NCBI RefSeq assembly: GCF_022698165.1
Contig: NZ_JALDAY010000007.1
Coordinates: forward strand, 186,001 to 250,000
DNA from: Streptomyces cylindrosporus
Lineage (GTDB): Bacteria > Actinomycetota > Actinomycetes > Streptomycetales > Streptomycetaceae
DNA length: 64,000 nucleotides
Direction: 5' to 3'
Shown here piece after piece: positions 49,170 through 56,812 of this stretch. Below the pieces are notes generated by a model. The model had not been told where the DNA came from. It did not search any database and was given only the letters and a program-made list of their open reading frames with translations. A program made the position numbers and the translations under genes. Numbering within the stretch: position 1 is the first letter of the stretch; the number at the start of each line of letters is the position of its first letter.

Positions 49170-49269
49170 GTCCGCAATTACAGCGCGTATGAGGCGCCTG
49201 CGCAGCCCCTGTGAGCGTTCCGTGGAGGTCAGAAGGCGTGTCCGGTCGAAAGGCGCCGAACATGTCTTA

Positions 49270-49313
49270 ACGCATGCGTACCGCACGGTGGTCTCGTGAC
49301 AGGCGTGACTGTC
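49270..49313. promoter_or_regulatory. Two dyads upstream of lanKC
   Basis: A perfect 10-bp palindrome ACGCATGCGT (49270-49279), next to a rare TCTTAA patch, and GACAG-N6-CTGTC (49298-49313) lie 86 and 52 bp upstream of the lanKC ATG. They are candidate sites for RamR or another regulator; the known RamR site was not compared. Confidence 0.4.
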
Positions 49314-49365
49314 CCCGGCCCCGGCTCGGCTGGAAGTCTCGTTGCCGGGCCACGGAGGGGGTTCG

Positions 49366-51912
49366 ATGGACAAGCGGTACGAGGTGTACGCGCTCGCGGA
49401 CAGACACTTCTACGAGACGCCGGACCGGGCGGCCGCGGCCGGGCAGCAGGCGTCGCCCCTGTTCGGGACCGCCCGCCGCGAGGTGCCGGAGGGCTGGGAG
49501 GCGGCGCGGATCGGGGACTGGCTGACGCTGACGCCGCCGGCCGCCGAGGCCGCCCCGGCACAGGGCTGGAAGATCCACGCCTCGGCCACCCGGGCGAACG
49601 CCGACCGCATCGCCGCGATCGTGTGGGACTACTGTGTGCCGCGCCGCATCCCGTTCAAGTTCGTGCCGGGCCCGCATCTGCTCCATTTACGGAACACGAA
49701 GTACGCCGGCCGCGACACCAGCGGCAAGTTCGTCACGATCTACCCGGCCGACGAGGACCAGCTCCACCTGGTCCTGCAAGAGCTGGGCAGACTCCTGGAG
49801 GGCTTCGAGGGCCCGTACATCCTCACCGATCTGCGCTGGTACGACGGTCCGCTCTACGTCCGCTACGGCGCCTTCGCGCGCACCTTCACCGTCGACGAGC
49901 GGGGCTCGCTGGTGCCGGCGGTGCGGGACGGCGAGGGCCGGCTGGTGCCGGACCGGCGGGCGCCGTCCTTCCAGGTGCCCGAGTGGGTGACCCTGCCGGC
50001 CTTCCTCGAACCCCATCTGGCAGCGCGCAACACGACGACGGTGGGCGAGCTGCCGTACCGCATCGAGAAGGCGCTGCACTTCTCCAACGGCGGCGGGGTG
50101 TACGCGGGCACCGACACCCGGGACGGGCGCAAGGTCGTCCTGAAGGAGGGGCGGCCGCACGCGGGGCTGGCCTCCGACGGGGCGGACGCGATCACCCGCC
50201 TCGAGCGGGAGAAGGCGGCGCTGGAGCAGGTCGCGGGGACCGGTGTGGTGCCCGAGGTGCGGGACTGGTTCACGCTGGGCGAGCACCGGTTCCTGGTCAT
50301 GGACTTCGTCGAGGGCCGCCCGCTCAACTCCTTCTTCGCCGAGCGGCATCCGCTGCTCACCCCGGACCCGGATCCCGAGGCCGTCGCCCGGTACGCGCAG
50401 TGGGCGGTGCGCGTCCACGGGGCCGTGGAGCGGGCGGTGGCGGCGGTGCACGCGCGCGGGATCGTCTTCAACGACCTGCACGTCTTCAACATCATGGTCG
50501 CGCCGGACGAGGAGTCCGTCTTCCTCATCGACTTCGAGGCCGCGGCCCCGGCGGCGGAGAACGGCCGCCAGGTCGTCGCCCACCCGGGCTTCTTCGCCCC
50601 GCCCGACCGCACCGGCGCCGACGTCGACCGCTATGCCCTGGCCTGTCTGCGGCTCGCGCTGTTCCTGCCGGTCACCACGCTGTTCGTGATCGACCGGGGC
50701 AAGGCGGCCCACCTCGCCGAGGTGATCGCGGAGCAGTTCCCGGACGTACCGCGGGAGTTCCTGGACGAGGCGGTCGCGGAGATCACGCGCGGCGCCGAGG
50801 TGGGCGCCCCGGCCTTCGTGCGGCCCGCCGACCGGCCGCACAGCCGGGACTCGATGGTCAAGGCCATCCTCGCCTCCGCCACCCCGGAGCGCGACGACCG
50901 GCTCTTCCCGGGCGACATCGCCCAGTTCTCCGACGGCGGCGGACTCGGTCTCGCCCACGGCGCGGCCGGCGTGCTGCACGCGCTGGCCGAGACCGGCGAG
51001 CGCCACGAGGAGGGCGAACGCTGGCTCCTCGCCCACACCGACCCGTCCCCGGCCGGTACGCCGCTGGGCCTGTACGACGGTCTCGCGGGCGTCGCCCACG
51101 TCCTGGACCGGCTCGGCCACCGCCGGCGGGCCCTGGACCTGGTCGAGGGCATCCTGGCCGAGAAATGGCAGCACCTCTCCTCCGACCTGCACGGCGGACT
51201 GGCCGGCCTGGGCCTGGTCCTCGGCGAACTCGCCCGCACCACCGGCGAGTCGGAGCTGGCCGAGCGGTCCGCCGAGGCCGCGGACATCCTCGTACGACGT
51301 CTCGCCGAACCGCCCGCGGAGAAGCGCCGGCGCCGGGCCGGGCTGCTGCGGGGCTGGAGCGGGCCCGCCCTGTTCCTGCTTCGGCGGTACGAGGCGACCG
51401 GCGAGGCACGGCTGCTGGCGGCGGCCGGGGTGGCGCTGCGCCGGGACCTGGAGTGCTGCGTGGTGCGCGAGGGCGGGGCGCTGGAGGTCGACGAGGGGTG
51501 GCGGACGCTGCCCTATCTCGGCGACGGCAGCGCCGGTGTCGGGATGGTCCTCGACGACTATCTCGTCCACACGGCCGACGCGAGCGGGGACTTCGCGCAC
51601 GTGCGCGAGGGGATCCTCACCGCCGCGAGCTGCCGGTTCTACGCGCAGCCCGGTCTGTTCCAGGGGCGCGCGGGGATGATCCTGCACCTGAGCCGTACCG
51701 GCGCCGCACCGGACCGGCTCGCCGAACAGCTCGACGGGCTCGGCTGGTTCGCCATGGCCTACCAGGGCCAACTGGCCTTCCCCGGGCACCAGATGATGCG
51801 GCTCTCCATGGACCTCGGTACCGGAACGGCAGGCTGCCTCCTCGCGCTCGACGCGGCCACCGGGGGCACCGCCCACCTGCCGTTCCTCCCGCCGCTCAGG
51901 CGGCCCTCATGA
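49366..51912 (+). CDS. ramC: Class III lanthionine synthetase LanKC (RamC/AmfT type)
   Basis: Product of 848 residues beginning DKRYEVYALADRHFYE, the RamC/AmfT start. Residues 1-220 are the phosphoSer/phosphoThr lyase domain. Residues 230-490 are the kinase (GGGVYAG glycine loop, Lys260 in VVLKEG, catalytic Asp370 and Asn375 in FNDLHVFN, metal Asp389 in LIDFEA). Residues 520-848 are a LanC-like cyclase domain without the zinc-binding Cys-Cys-His set, as usual for class III. It phosphorylates Ser in the precursor, eliminates phosphate and cyclises to (methyl)lanthionine or labionin. Codon 108 is TTA, so translation should need the bldA tRNA. GGAGGGGG precedes the ATG. Confidence 0.95.
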   Translation: MDKRYEVYALADRHFYETPDRAAAAGQQASPLFGTARREVPEGWEAARIGDWLTLTPPAAEAAPAQGWKIHASATRANADRIAAIVWDYCVPRRIPFKFVPGPHLLHLRNTKYAGRDTSGKFVTIYPADEDQLHLVLQELGRLLEGFEGPYILTDLRWYDGPLYVRYGAFARTFTVDERGSLVPAVRDGEGRLVPDRRAPSFQVPEWVTLPAFLEPHLAARNTTTVGELPYRIEKALHFSNGGGVYAGTDTRDGRKVVLKEGRPHAGLASDGADAITRLEREKAALEQVAGTGVVPEVRDWFTLGEHRFLVMDFVEGRPLNSFFAERHPLLTPDPDPEAVARYAQWAVRVHGAVERAVAAVHARGIVFNDLHVFNIMVAPDEESVFLIDFEAAAPAAENGRQVVAHPGFFAPPDRTGADVDRYALACLRLALFLPVTTLFVIDRGKAAHLAEVIAEQFPDVPREFLDEAVAEITRGAEVGAPAFVRPADRPHSRDSMVKAILASATPERDDRLFPGDIAQFSDGGGLGLAHGAAGVLHALAETGERHEEGERWLLAHTDPSPAGTPLGLYDGLAGVAHVLDRLGHRRRALDLVEGILAEKWQHLSSDLHGGLAGLGLVLGELARTTGESELAERSAEAADILVRRLAEPPAEKRRRRAGLLRGWSGPALFLLRRYEATGEARLLAAAGVALRRDLECCVVREGGALEVDEGWRTLPYLGDGSAGVGMVLDDYLVHTADASGDFAHVREGILTAASCRFYAQPGLFQGRAGMILHLSRTGAAPDRLAEQLDGLGWFAMAYQGQLAFPGHQMMRLSMDLGTGTAGCLLALDAATGGTAHLPFLPPLRRPS

Positions 51913-51985
51913 CGCGGCTCCGCAACCTGACGGAGTCGTGACCGAACCCCGTCCCCACGGGTGAACACGGAAGGAAGGACACGAG

Positions 51986-52102
51986 ATGGCACTGCTCGAC
52001 CTGCAGACGATGGAGTCCGACGAACACACCGGCGGTGGCGGCGCGAGCACCGTCAGCCTGCTCTCCTGCATCAGCGCGGCGAGCGTTCTGCTCTGTCTGT
52101 GA
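51986..52102 (+). CDS. ramS: SapB-like class III lanthipeptide precursor (RamS/AmfS)
   Basis: A 38-residue peptide. The leader begins ALLDLQTMESDE, with the LxLQ-type recognition box of class III precursors, followed by a Gly-rich joint. The core carries two SxxSxxxC units, STVSLLSC and SAASVLLC, the exact spacing for labionin or lanthionine rings in SapB-type morphogens, and a hydrophobic Leu end. GGAAGGA lies upstream of ATG 51986. It lies 73 bp after lanKC and is followed by a strong hairpin. The product is expected to be a surface-active peptide that lowers water tension for aerial hyphae. Confidence 0.93.
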   Translation: MALLDLQTMESDEHTGGGGASTVSLLSCISAASVLLCL

Positions 52103-52132
52103 CGCTCCACCGAGCACCGTGAGCACACGGCT

Positions 52133-52167
52133 CCGGGCGGTCCGCTCCCTCGGGAGGGGCCGCCCGG
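52133..52167 (+). terminator. Hairpin after ramS (attenuator)
   Basis: CCGGGCGG / CCGCCCGG outer stem (52133-52140 with 52160-52167) and a largely paired inner part, 31 bp past the ramS stop and before the transporter genes. It likely protects or ends a short lanKC-ramS message and lowers transporter expression. Confidence 0.65.
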
Positions 52168-52215
52168 GGTCCTACGCACGCCCCCTCCCCTTCTGGATGC
52201 GAGGCCGCGGCCGAC

Positions 52216-53922
52216 ATGACGACTCGTGCCGACACCGCACCGACGCCCCCACTGACGAACGCCGCCGTCCAGCACAGCGCGGGCCGCTGCCTGGCCCTCT
52301 GTCTGCTGAGCACGGCCTCGACCGCGGTCGTACTGCTGCTGCCCGCCGCTCTCGGCCGGACCCTGGACCTGCTGCTGGCCCACGCCCCCGCGACCCGCTG
52401 GGTGCTGTACTGCGCGGGGCTGGTCCTGCTGGCGGCCCTCCTCGACGCCTGCGAGACGGTGTTGAGCGGCACCGTCGACGCGCGCACGACGGCCTGGCTG
52501 CGGCGCCGCCTGGCCGGACACGTGCTGGCCCTCGGCCCGCGGGCCGGCGCCCGTTTCGGGCCGGGTGACCTGGTCGCACGCCTGGTCGGGAACGCGGCCC
52601 AGGCCGGGACCGCACCGGCCGCCCGCGCCGCGCTGCTCGCCGCGCTGGCCGGCCCCGTCGGGGGCGTCGTCGCCCTCGGCCTCGTCGACTGGCGGCTCGC
52701 GGCCGTCTTCCTCGCCGGGGCGCCGGTACTGACGCTGCTGCTGCGCGCGTTCGCCCGCGACACGACCCGGTGCGTGGCCGACTACCAGCGCGTGCAGGGA
52801 CGTATCGCGACCTCGCTCGCGGAGGCGGTGGCGGGCAGCCGCACCGTCCGGGCGGCGGGTACGGCGGACCGGGAGACGGCACGGATCCTGCGCCCGCTGC
52901 CCGAACTCTCCCGTGCGGGCCACCGGATGTGGCGCGTGCAGGGGCGGGCGGCCGGTCAGGCCAGTGCCGTGGCGCCGCTGCTGCAGCTCGGCATCGTCGC
53001 CGTCGCCGGAGTGCTGCTGACCCGGCACCGGCTGACGGTCGGCGAGGTGCTGGCGGCCTCCCGGTACGCGGTGCTCGCGACCGGGGTCGGCGTGCTGGTG
53101 GGCCAGTTCGCGAGCCTGGCGCGGGCGCGGGCCGCCACGGCGCGTCTCGCCGACGTGCTGGAGCAACCGGCCCCCGCGTACGGCAACCACCAACTCCCTT
53201 CCGGACCAGGCAGGTTGGAGCTGCGTGGCGTGACGGCCCGGCGCGGCGACCACACGGTCCTCGACGGCATCGACCTGACCGTCCCCGGCGGTACGACGCT
53301 CGCCGTCGTCGGCCGCTCCGGCACCGGCAAGTCCCTGCTCGCCGCACTCGCCGGCCGCCTGGCCGACCCCGACGCCGGGGAGATCCTCCTGGACGGCGTC
53401 CCCCTGCCCTCCCTCCCCCACGACCAACTGCGCCGAGCCGTCGGCTACGCCTTCGAACGCCCCGCCCTCCTCGGCACGACGATCGAGGACACGATCGCCC
53501 TGGGCCTGCGCTCCCCCTCCCCCGCCCGGGTCCGCGAGGCGGCCCGCAAGGCCCGCGCGGACGACTTCGTCCGGCGTCTCCCGCACGGCTACGCCACCCC
53601 CTGCGCCGACGCCCCGCACTCCGGCGGCGAGTCCCAACGCCTGGGTCTGGCAAGGGCGTTCGCCCACGGCGGCCGACTGCTCGTCCTCGACGACGCGCTG
53701 TCCAGCCTCGACACGGTGACGGAGGCCCGGATCGCCGACGCCCTGCTGGCCGACGGCTCGGCGACCACCCGGCTGATCGTCGCGCACCGGGCGACCACGG
53801 CGGCCCGGGCCGACGCGGTGGCCTGGCTGGACGGGGGGAAGGTGCGGGCGGTGGGCACGCATGCCCGGCTGTGGCGGGATGCCGGGTATCGGGCGGTGTT
53901 CGGGGACGGAGGGGCGGGGTGA
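52216..53922 (+). CDS. ramA: ABC half-transporter of the SapB system (RamA/AmfB)
   Basis: Product of 568 residues. Membrane helices occupy about residues 25-300. The ATPase has Walker A GRSGTGKS, an intact signature HSGGESQRLGLARA, and Walker B LLVLDDALSSLD in which Asp replaces the catalytic Glu, then H-loop IVAHRATT. The degenerate Walker B fits one half of a heterodimeric exporter. With the next gene it should export the modified SapB-like peptide. It lies 113 bp after ramS. Confidence 0.92.
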   Translation: MTTRADTAPTPPLTNAAVQHSAGRCLALCLLSTASTAVVLLLPAALGRTLDLLLAHAPATRWVLYCAGLVLLAALLDACETVLSGTVDARTTAWLRRRLAGHVLALGPRAGARFGPGDLVARLVGNAAQAGTAPAARAALLAALAGPVGGVVALGLVDWRLAAVFLAGAPVLTLLLRAFARDTTRCVADYQRVQGRIATSLAEAVAGSRTVRAAGTADRETARILRPLPELSRAGHRMWRVQGRAAGQASAVAPLLQLGIVAVAGVLLTRHRLTVGEVLAASRYAVLATGVGVLVGQFASLARARAATARLADVLEQPAPAYGNHQLPSGPGRLELRGVTARRGDHTVLDGIDLTVPGGTTLAVVGRSGTGKSLLAALAGRLADPDAGEILLDGVPLPSLPHDQLRRAVGYAFERPALLGTTIEDTIALGLRSPSPARVREAARKARADDFVRRLPHGYATPCADAPHSGGESQRLGLARAFAHGGRLLVLDDALSSLDTVTEARIADALLADGSATTRLIVAHRATTAARADAVAWLDGGKVRAVGTHARLWRDAGYRAVFGDGGAG

Positions 53923-54068
53923 AGGGCGTCGGGCACGGGCGCGGCACGCGCCGGGGGCGGTCGGGGCGGAGGGCCGACGCGAATGCCCTGCGGGACAGGG
54001 GGCCGACACGGGCGACTTCCGGTCCGAACCGCGGCCGACGTGGGCGCTGGTCTGACCAGAGGACCGAC

Positions 54069-56030
54069 ATGAGGGGCGGAGTCGGGGTACGGGGGCTGCG
54101 GTTCCTGTGGGTGCGGTGGCGGGTGGTGCTGCGGCTCGCCGGGTGGTCCGTCGTGGAGGCCGGGCAGACCTTCCTCACCGGATACGCCCCGGCCCGCGCC
54201 CTCGACCAGGGGTTCCTCGCCGGACGGGCCGGGCTCGGGCTGGCGTGGCTCGCCCTGGCCGGGGTCGGCGTGCTCCTGGGGGCCTACGGCACCGCTCGCG
54301 CGTACGCGGCCGTCGCCGCGCTCGTGGAACCCCTGCGGGACCGGCTCGTCGAGCGGGTGGTCGGGCGCGGGGTGCGGGAGGCCGACGGCGCAGCCCTGTC
54401 GGGGCTGACCCAGCAGGTCGAGATCGCCCGGGACACCTTCGCCGGACTGGTGATGGTCTCCCGGTCGTTCGCGTTCACGGCCGTCGGGGCGCTCGCCGGG
54501 CTCGTCTCCCTCGATCCGCTCCTGCTCCTGGTCGTCGGGCCCCCGCTGCTGGCCGGCGTGGCCCTGTTCGCGGCGACGCTGCGGCCGCTGGCCCGCAGGC
54601 AGGAGGCATATCTGGTGGCCGACGAGGCGCTGGCCCACCACTGGGGCGCCGTCTGCCCGGGCCTGCGGGACATCACGGCGACCGGCGCGGAGGAACGCAT
54701 CGCCGCCGACACCGGGGACCGTATCGACGCCGAACTCGGCACCGCCCGCGCCCTCGCCCACTGGGGCGTCCTGCGCGTGGCGTCCCTGGCGATCGGCGGC
54801 CAGCTCCCGATCGTCCTCCTCCTCGCAGCCGCGCCCTGGCTTCTCGACCGTGGCGTCACCACGGGCGCCCTCGTCGGCGCCCTCGCCTACGTCACCCAGT
54901 CCCTGCTGCCGGCCCTGCGCAACCTCGTGCACGGGCTGGGCACGAGCGGTTCACGACTGACGGTCGTGCTGCGCCGGCTGGCGCCCGCACCCTCACGACG
55001 GGAGGCAGCGACGGGGCCCTGCGGGCAGGACTCATCCCGGGACGCCGGTCCGCCGCCTGCCCGACCGGGTGCCCGCCGGCCCCGGGCGAGCGCGACCACC
55101 CCGGCCGCCCCCGCCACCGGCTCACCTCTCCCCGCCACCTCGTCCACCCCGCCCGCCCTCGCCCTCAACGCCGTCACCTTCGCCTACGGCCCCACCGCCG
55201 CCCCCGTCATCGAGGACCTCGACCTCACCCTGCGGCCCGGCGCCCACCTCGCCGTCGTCGGTCCGAGCGGTATCGGCAAGTCCACGCTCACCGCTCTGGT
55301 CGCCGGCCTGCTGCGGCCCCGGCAGGGCACCGTCCGGGTCGGCGGAGCGACCGTGCCCTCCGCGGCGGCCGCGGCGCAGCGCGTGCTCATTCCGCAGGAG
55401 GCGTACGTCTTCACCGGGACCCTCGCCGAGAATCTCGGGCACTTCCGGCCGGACCCGGGGCCCGAGGCGGAGCTGCTCGCGGCGGTCGACGCGGTCGGCA
55501 TGGGCCCGCTGGCCGAGCGGCTCGGCGGGCCGGGGGCCCGGGTCGACCCGGCGGCCCTGTCCGCGGGCGAGCGGCAGCTGGTCGCGCTGGCCCGCGCCTA
55601 CCTGTCGTACGCCCCGCTCGTCCTCCTCGACGAGGCGACCTGCCATCTCGATCCGCAGGCCGAGGAGCGCGCGGAACGCGCCTTCATGGAGCGGCCCGGC
55701 ACCACCCTGGTCGTCGTCGCCCACCGGATCAGCTCGGCCCGGCGCGCGGAGCGGGTGCTGGTGATGGACGGCACGGGGACGGCGTACGGGACCCATGCGG
55801 AACTGATGCGGGTCTCGGCGCTGTACCGGGACCTCGTCGGGAGCTGGGCGCCCGGCCCGGCGGGGGGGTCAGAGCCAGCCCTCGCCCTGCGAGATGCGGA
55901 TCGCGTCGATGCGGTTGCGGGCCCCGGTCTTGCGGGTGATGGCCGCCATGTAGTTGCGCACGGTCCCGTGGGACAGGTGCAGGCTCCCGGCGATCTCGGC
56001 GACGGAGGCCCCCTCGGCGGCAAGGGATAA
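54069..56030 (+). CDS. ramB: ABC half-transporter of the SapB system (RamB/AmfA)
   Basis: Product of 653 residues from ATG 54069 (AGAGGA upstream); a GTG at 53919 overlapping the previous stop would add 50 low-complexity Arg/Gly residues and is less likely. Membrane helices lie in residues 10-290, then a Pro/Ala-rich linker (about 310-365), then the ATPase: Walker A GPSGIGKS, signature LSAGERQLVALARA (Ala for Gly), Walker B LVLLDEAT with the catalytic Glu, H-loop VVAHRISS. The last 53 residues are encoded antisense to the ramR helix-turn-helix, since no stop occurs until TAA 56028-56030. Confidence 0.9.
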   Translation: MRGGVGVRGLRFLWVRWRVVLRLAGWSVVEAGQTFLTGYAPARALDQGFLAGRAGLGLAWLALAGVGVLLGAYGTARAYAAVAALVEPLRDRLVERVVGRGVREADGAALSGLTQQVEIARDTFAGLVMVSRSFAFTAVGALAGLVSLDPLLLLVVGPPLLAGVALFAATLRPLARRQEAYLVADEALAHHWGAVCPGLRDITATGAEERIAADTGDRIDAELGTARALAHWGVLRVASLAIGGQLPIVLLLAAAPWLLDRGVTTGALVGALAYVTQSLLPALRNLVHGLGTSGSRLTVVLRRLAPAPSRREAATGPCGQDSSRDAGPPPARPGARRPRASATTPAAPATGSPLPATSSTPPALALNAVTFAYGPTAAPVIEDLDLTLRPGAHLAVVGPSGIGKSTLTALVAGLLRPRQGTVRVGGATVPSAAAAAQRVLIPQEAYVFTGTLAENLGHFRPDPGPEAELLAAVDAVGMGPLAERLGGPGARVDPAALSAGERQLVALARAYLSYAPLVLLDEATCHLDPQAEERAERAFMERPGTTLVVVAHRISSARRAERVLVMDGTGTAYGTHAELMRVSALYRDLVGSWAPGPAGGSEPALALRDADRVDAVAGPGLAGDGRHVVAHGPVGQVQAPGDLGDGGPLGGKG

Positions 56031-56477
56031 CACGCTCAACTCCCGCCGGGTCAGCGGCATTTCGGCGGCCTTGAGGAAGCCGAAGCCGAGCGAGTCATGG
56101 ACGAAACGTTTTCCCTCGGCGACCCGCCGGATCCCCTGCACCAGCTGGTCGGGCGCGCCCGCCTTGTCGACGTAGCCGAGCGCGCCCGCCTCGATCGCGC
56201 GTTTCAGCAGGCCGGGCCTGTTCGCAGTGGCAAGGACGAGGAGCCTCGGCGGTGTGTGGTCCGGGGTTCTCGGACACAGGTCGCCGAGCGGTGGGACGCC
56301 GTACGCCTCCGCGCAGTCCAGGTCGGCCGCGCAGACGTCGGGCCGCAGGGACCGCACCCGGTGGGGCGCGCTGCGCCAGGGCGTGTCCTCGACCGTGAGA
56401 TCGGGTTCCCGGCGCAACCACTCCGCCAGGACCGATCGCACCAGACACGCGTCGTGCACCAGAAGTACCCGGATCAC
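55869..56477 (-). CDS. ramR: Response regulator RamR/AmfR, LuxR type
   Basis: Product of 202 residues. An N-terminal receiver-like domain (VIRVLLVHDACLVRSVLAEWLRREPDLTVED.., phosphoacceptor region DVCAADLDC, Lys in ALGYVDKAGAPDQL) is followed by a LuxR helix-turn-helix (LTRRELSVLSLAAEGASVAEIAGSLHLSHGTVRNYMAAITRKTGARNRIDAI). The receiver has His-Asp instead of the usual acidic pair, as in atypical orphan regulators. RamR-type proteins activate the ramCSAB operon. Leu150 is a TTA codon, implying bldA dependence. GTG 56477 follows GAGGGGG. It is convergent and overlaps ramB by 162 bp. Confidence 0.93.
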   Translation of the reverse strand: MIRVLLVHDACLVRSVLAEWLRREPDLTVEDTPWRSAPHRVRSLRPDVCAADLDCAEAYGVPPLGDLCPRTPDHTPPRLLVLATANRPGLLKRAIEAGALGYVDKAGAPDQLVQGIRRVAEGKRFVHDSLGFGFLKAAEMPLTRRELSVLSLAAEGASVAEIAGSLHLSHGTVRNYMAAITRKTGARNRIDAIRISQGEGWL

Positions 56478-56812
56478 TGCCGCCGCCCCCTCAGCTCGCG
56501 TACGCCGGTTCCATGGTGTTGAGCGCGTGCCCATTGTTCGCGTCCGTGACCGTCCGTGGGCGCGAAGAATCGGCCATCGGGGTGCGCGGGGGCGCACGCG
56601 GGGCGCCCGTACACCGCCGCGCGCATCAACTGAGGGGGCATGGGAGAGGGGCGTCGGGGTACCCGACCGTCCTTCACCGTCCGCGGGCACCCCTGCGCCC
56701 ATGGCGAGCCCTTCCGGCGCCGCCTGCGTCCCGCTCGCCGTGCGCGTCCGGCTTCCAGGGGGCAGATTTGATCCCTGGGACAGGGGACCGACCGGGCGAG
56801 GAGGTGGTCGCC
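56478..56812. other. Divergent intergenic region, ramR / phosphatase
   Basis: 335 bp between divergent genes. It contains a perfect GTGCGC-GGGG-GCGCAC dyad (56582-56597) and several GC-rich short repeats (CGTCCGTG-type), but no credible small gene. The sequence right before the phosphatase start has GAGGAGG. Promoters cannot be placed with confidence. Confidence 0.5.

Noticed and set aside
46728..49214. Plus-strand 767-codon frame antisense to the phosphatase
   Set aside because: Gly/Val/Arg/Gln-rich with no domain, the usual mirror of a high-GC gene.
49170..49373. N-terminal extension of the HATPase phosphatase to ATG 49373
   Set aside because: It would overlap the lanKC start and ribosome site, and the residues show no domain. 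A start at GTG 49169 leaves a normal divergent promoter region, though that GTG has only a weak ribosome site.
52770..54068. Upstream extension of the ramB frame through ramA
   Set aside because: The translation there is Arg/Gly/Pro-rich shadow of the ramA gene in another frame. ATG 54069 has a proper ribosome site and starts the membrane domain.
54107..55939. 610-codon alternative frame over ramB
   Set aside because: Arg/Pro/Gly-rich, no family motif, and it lies over a clearly recognisable ABC transporter.
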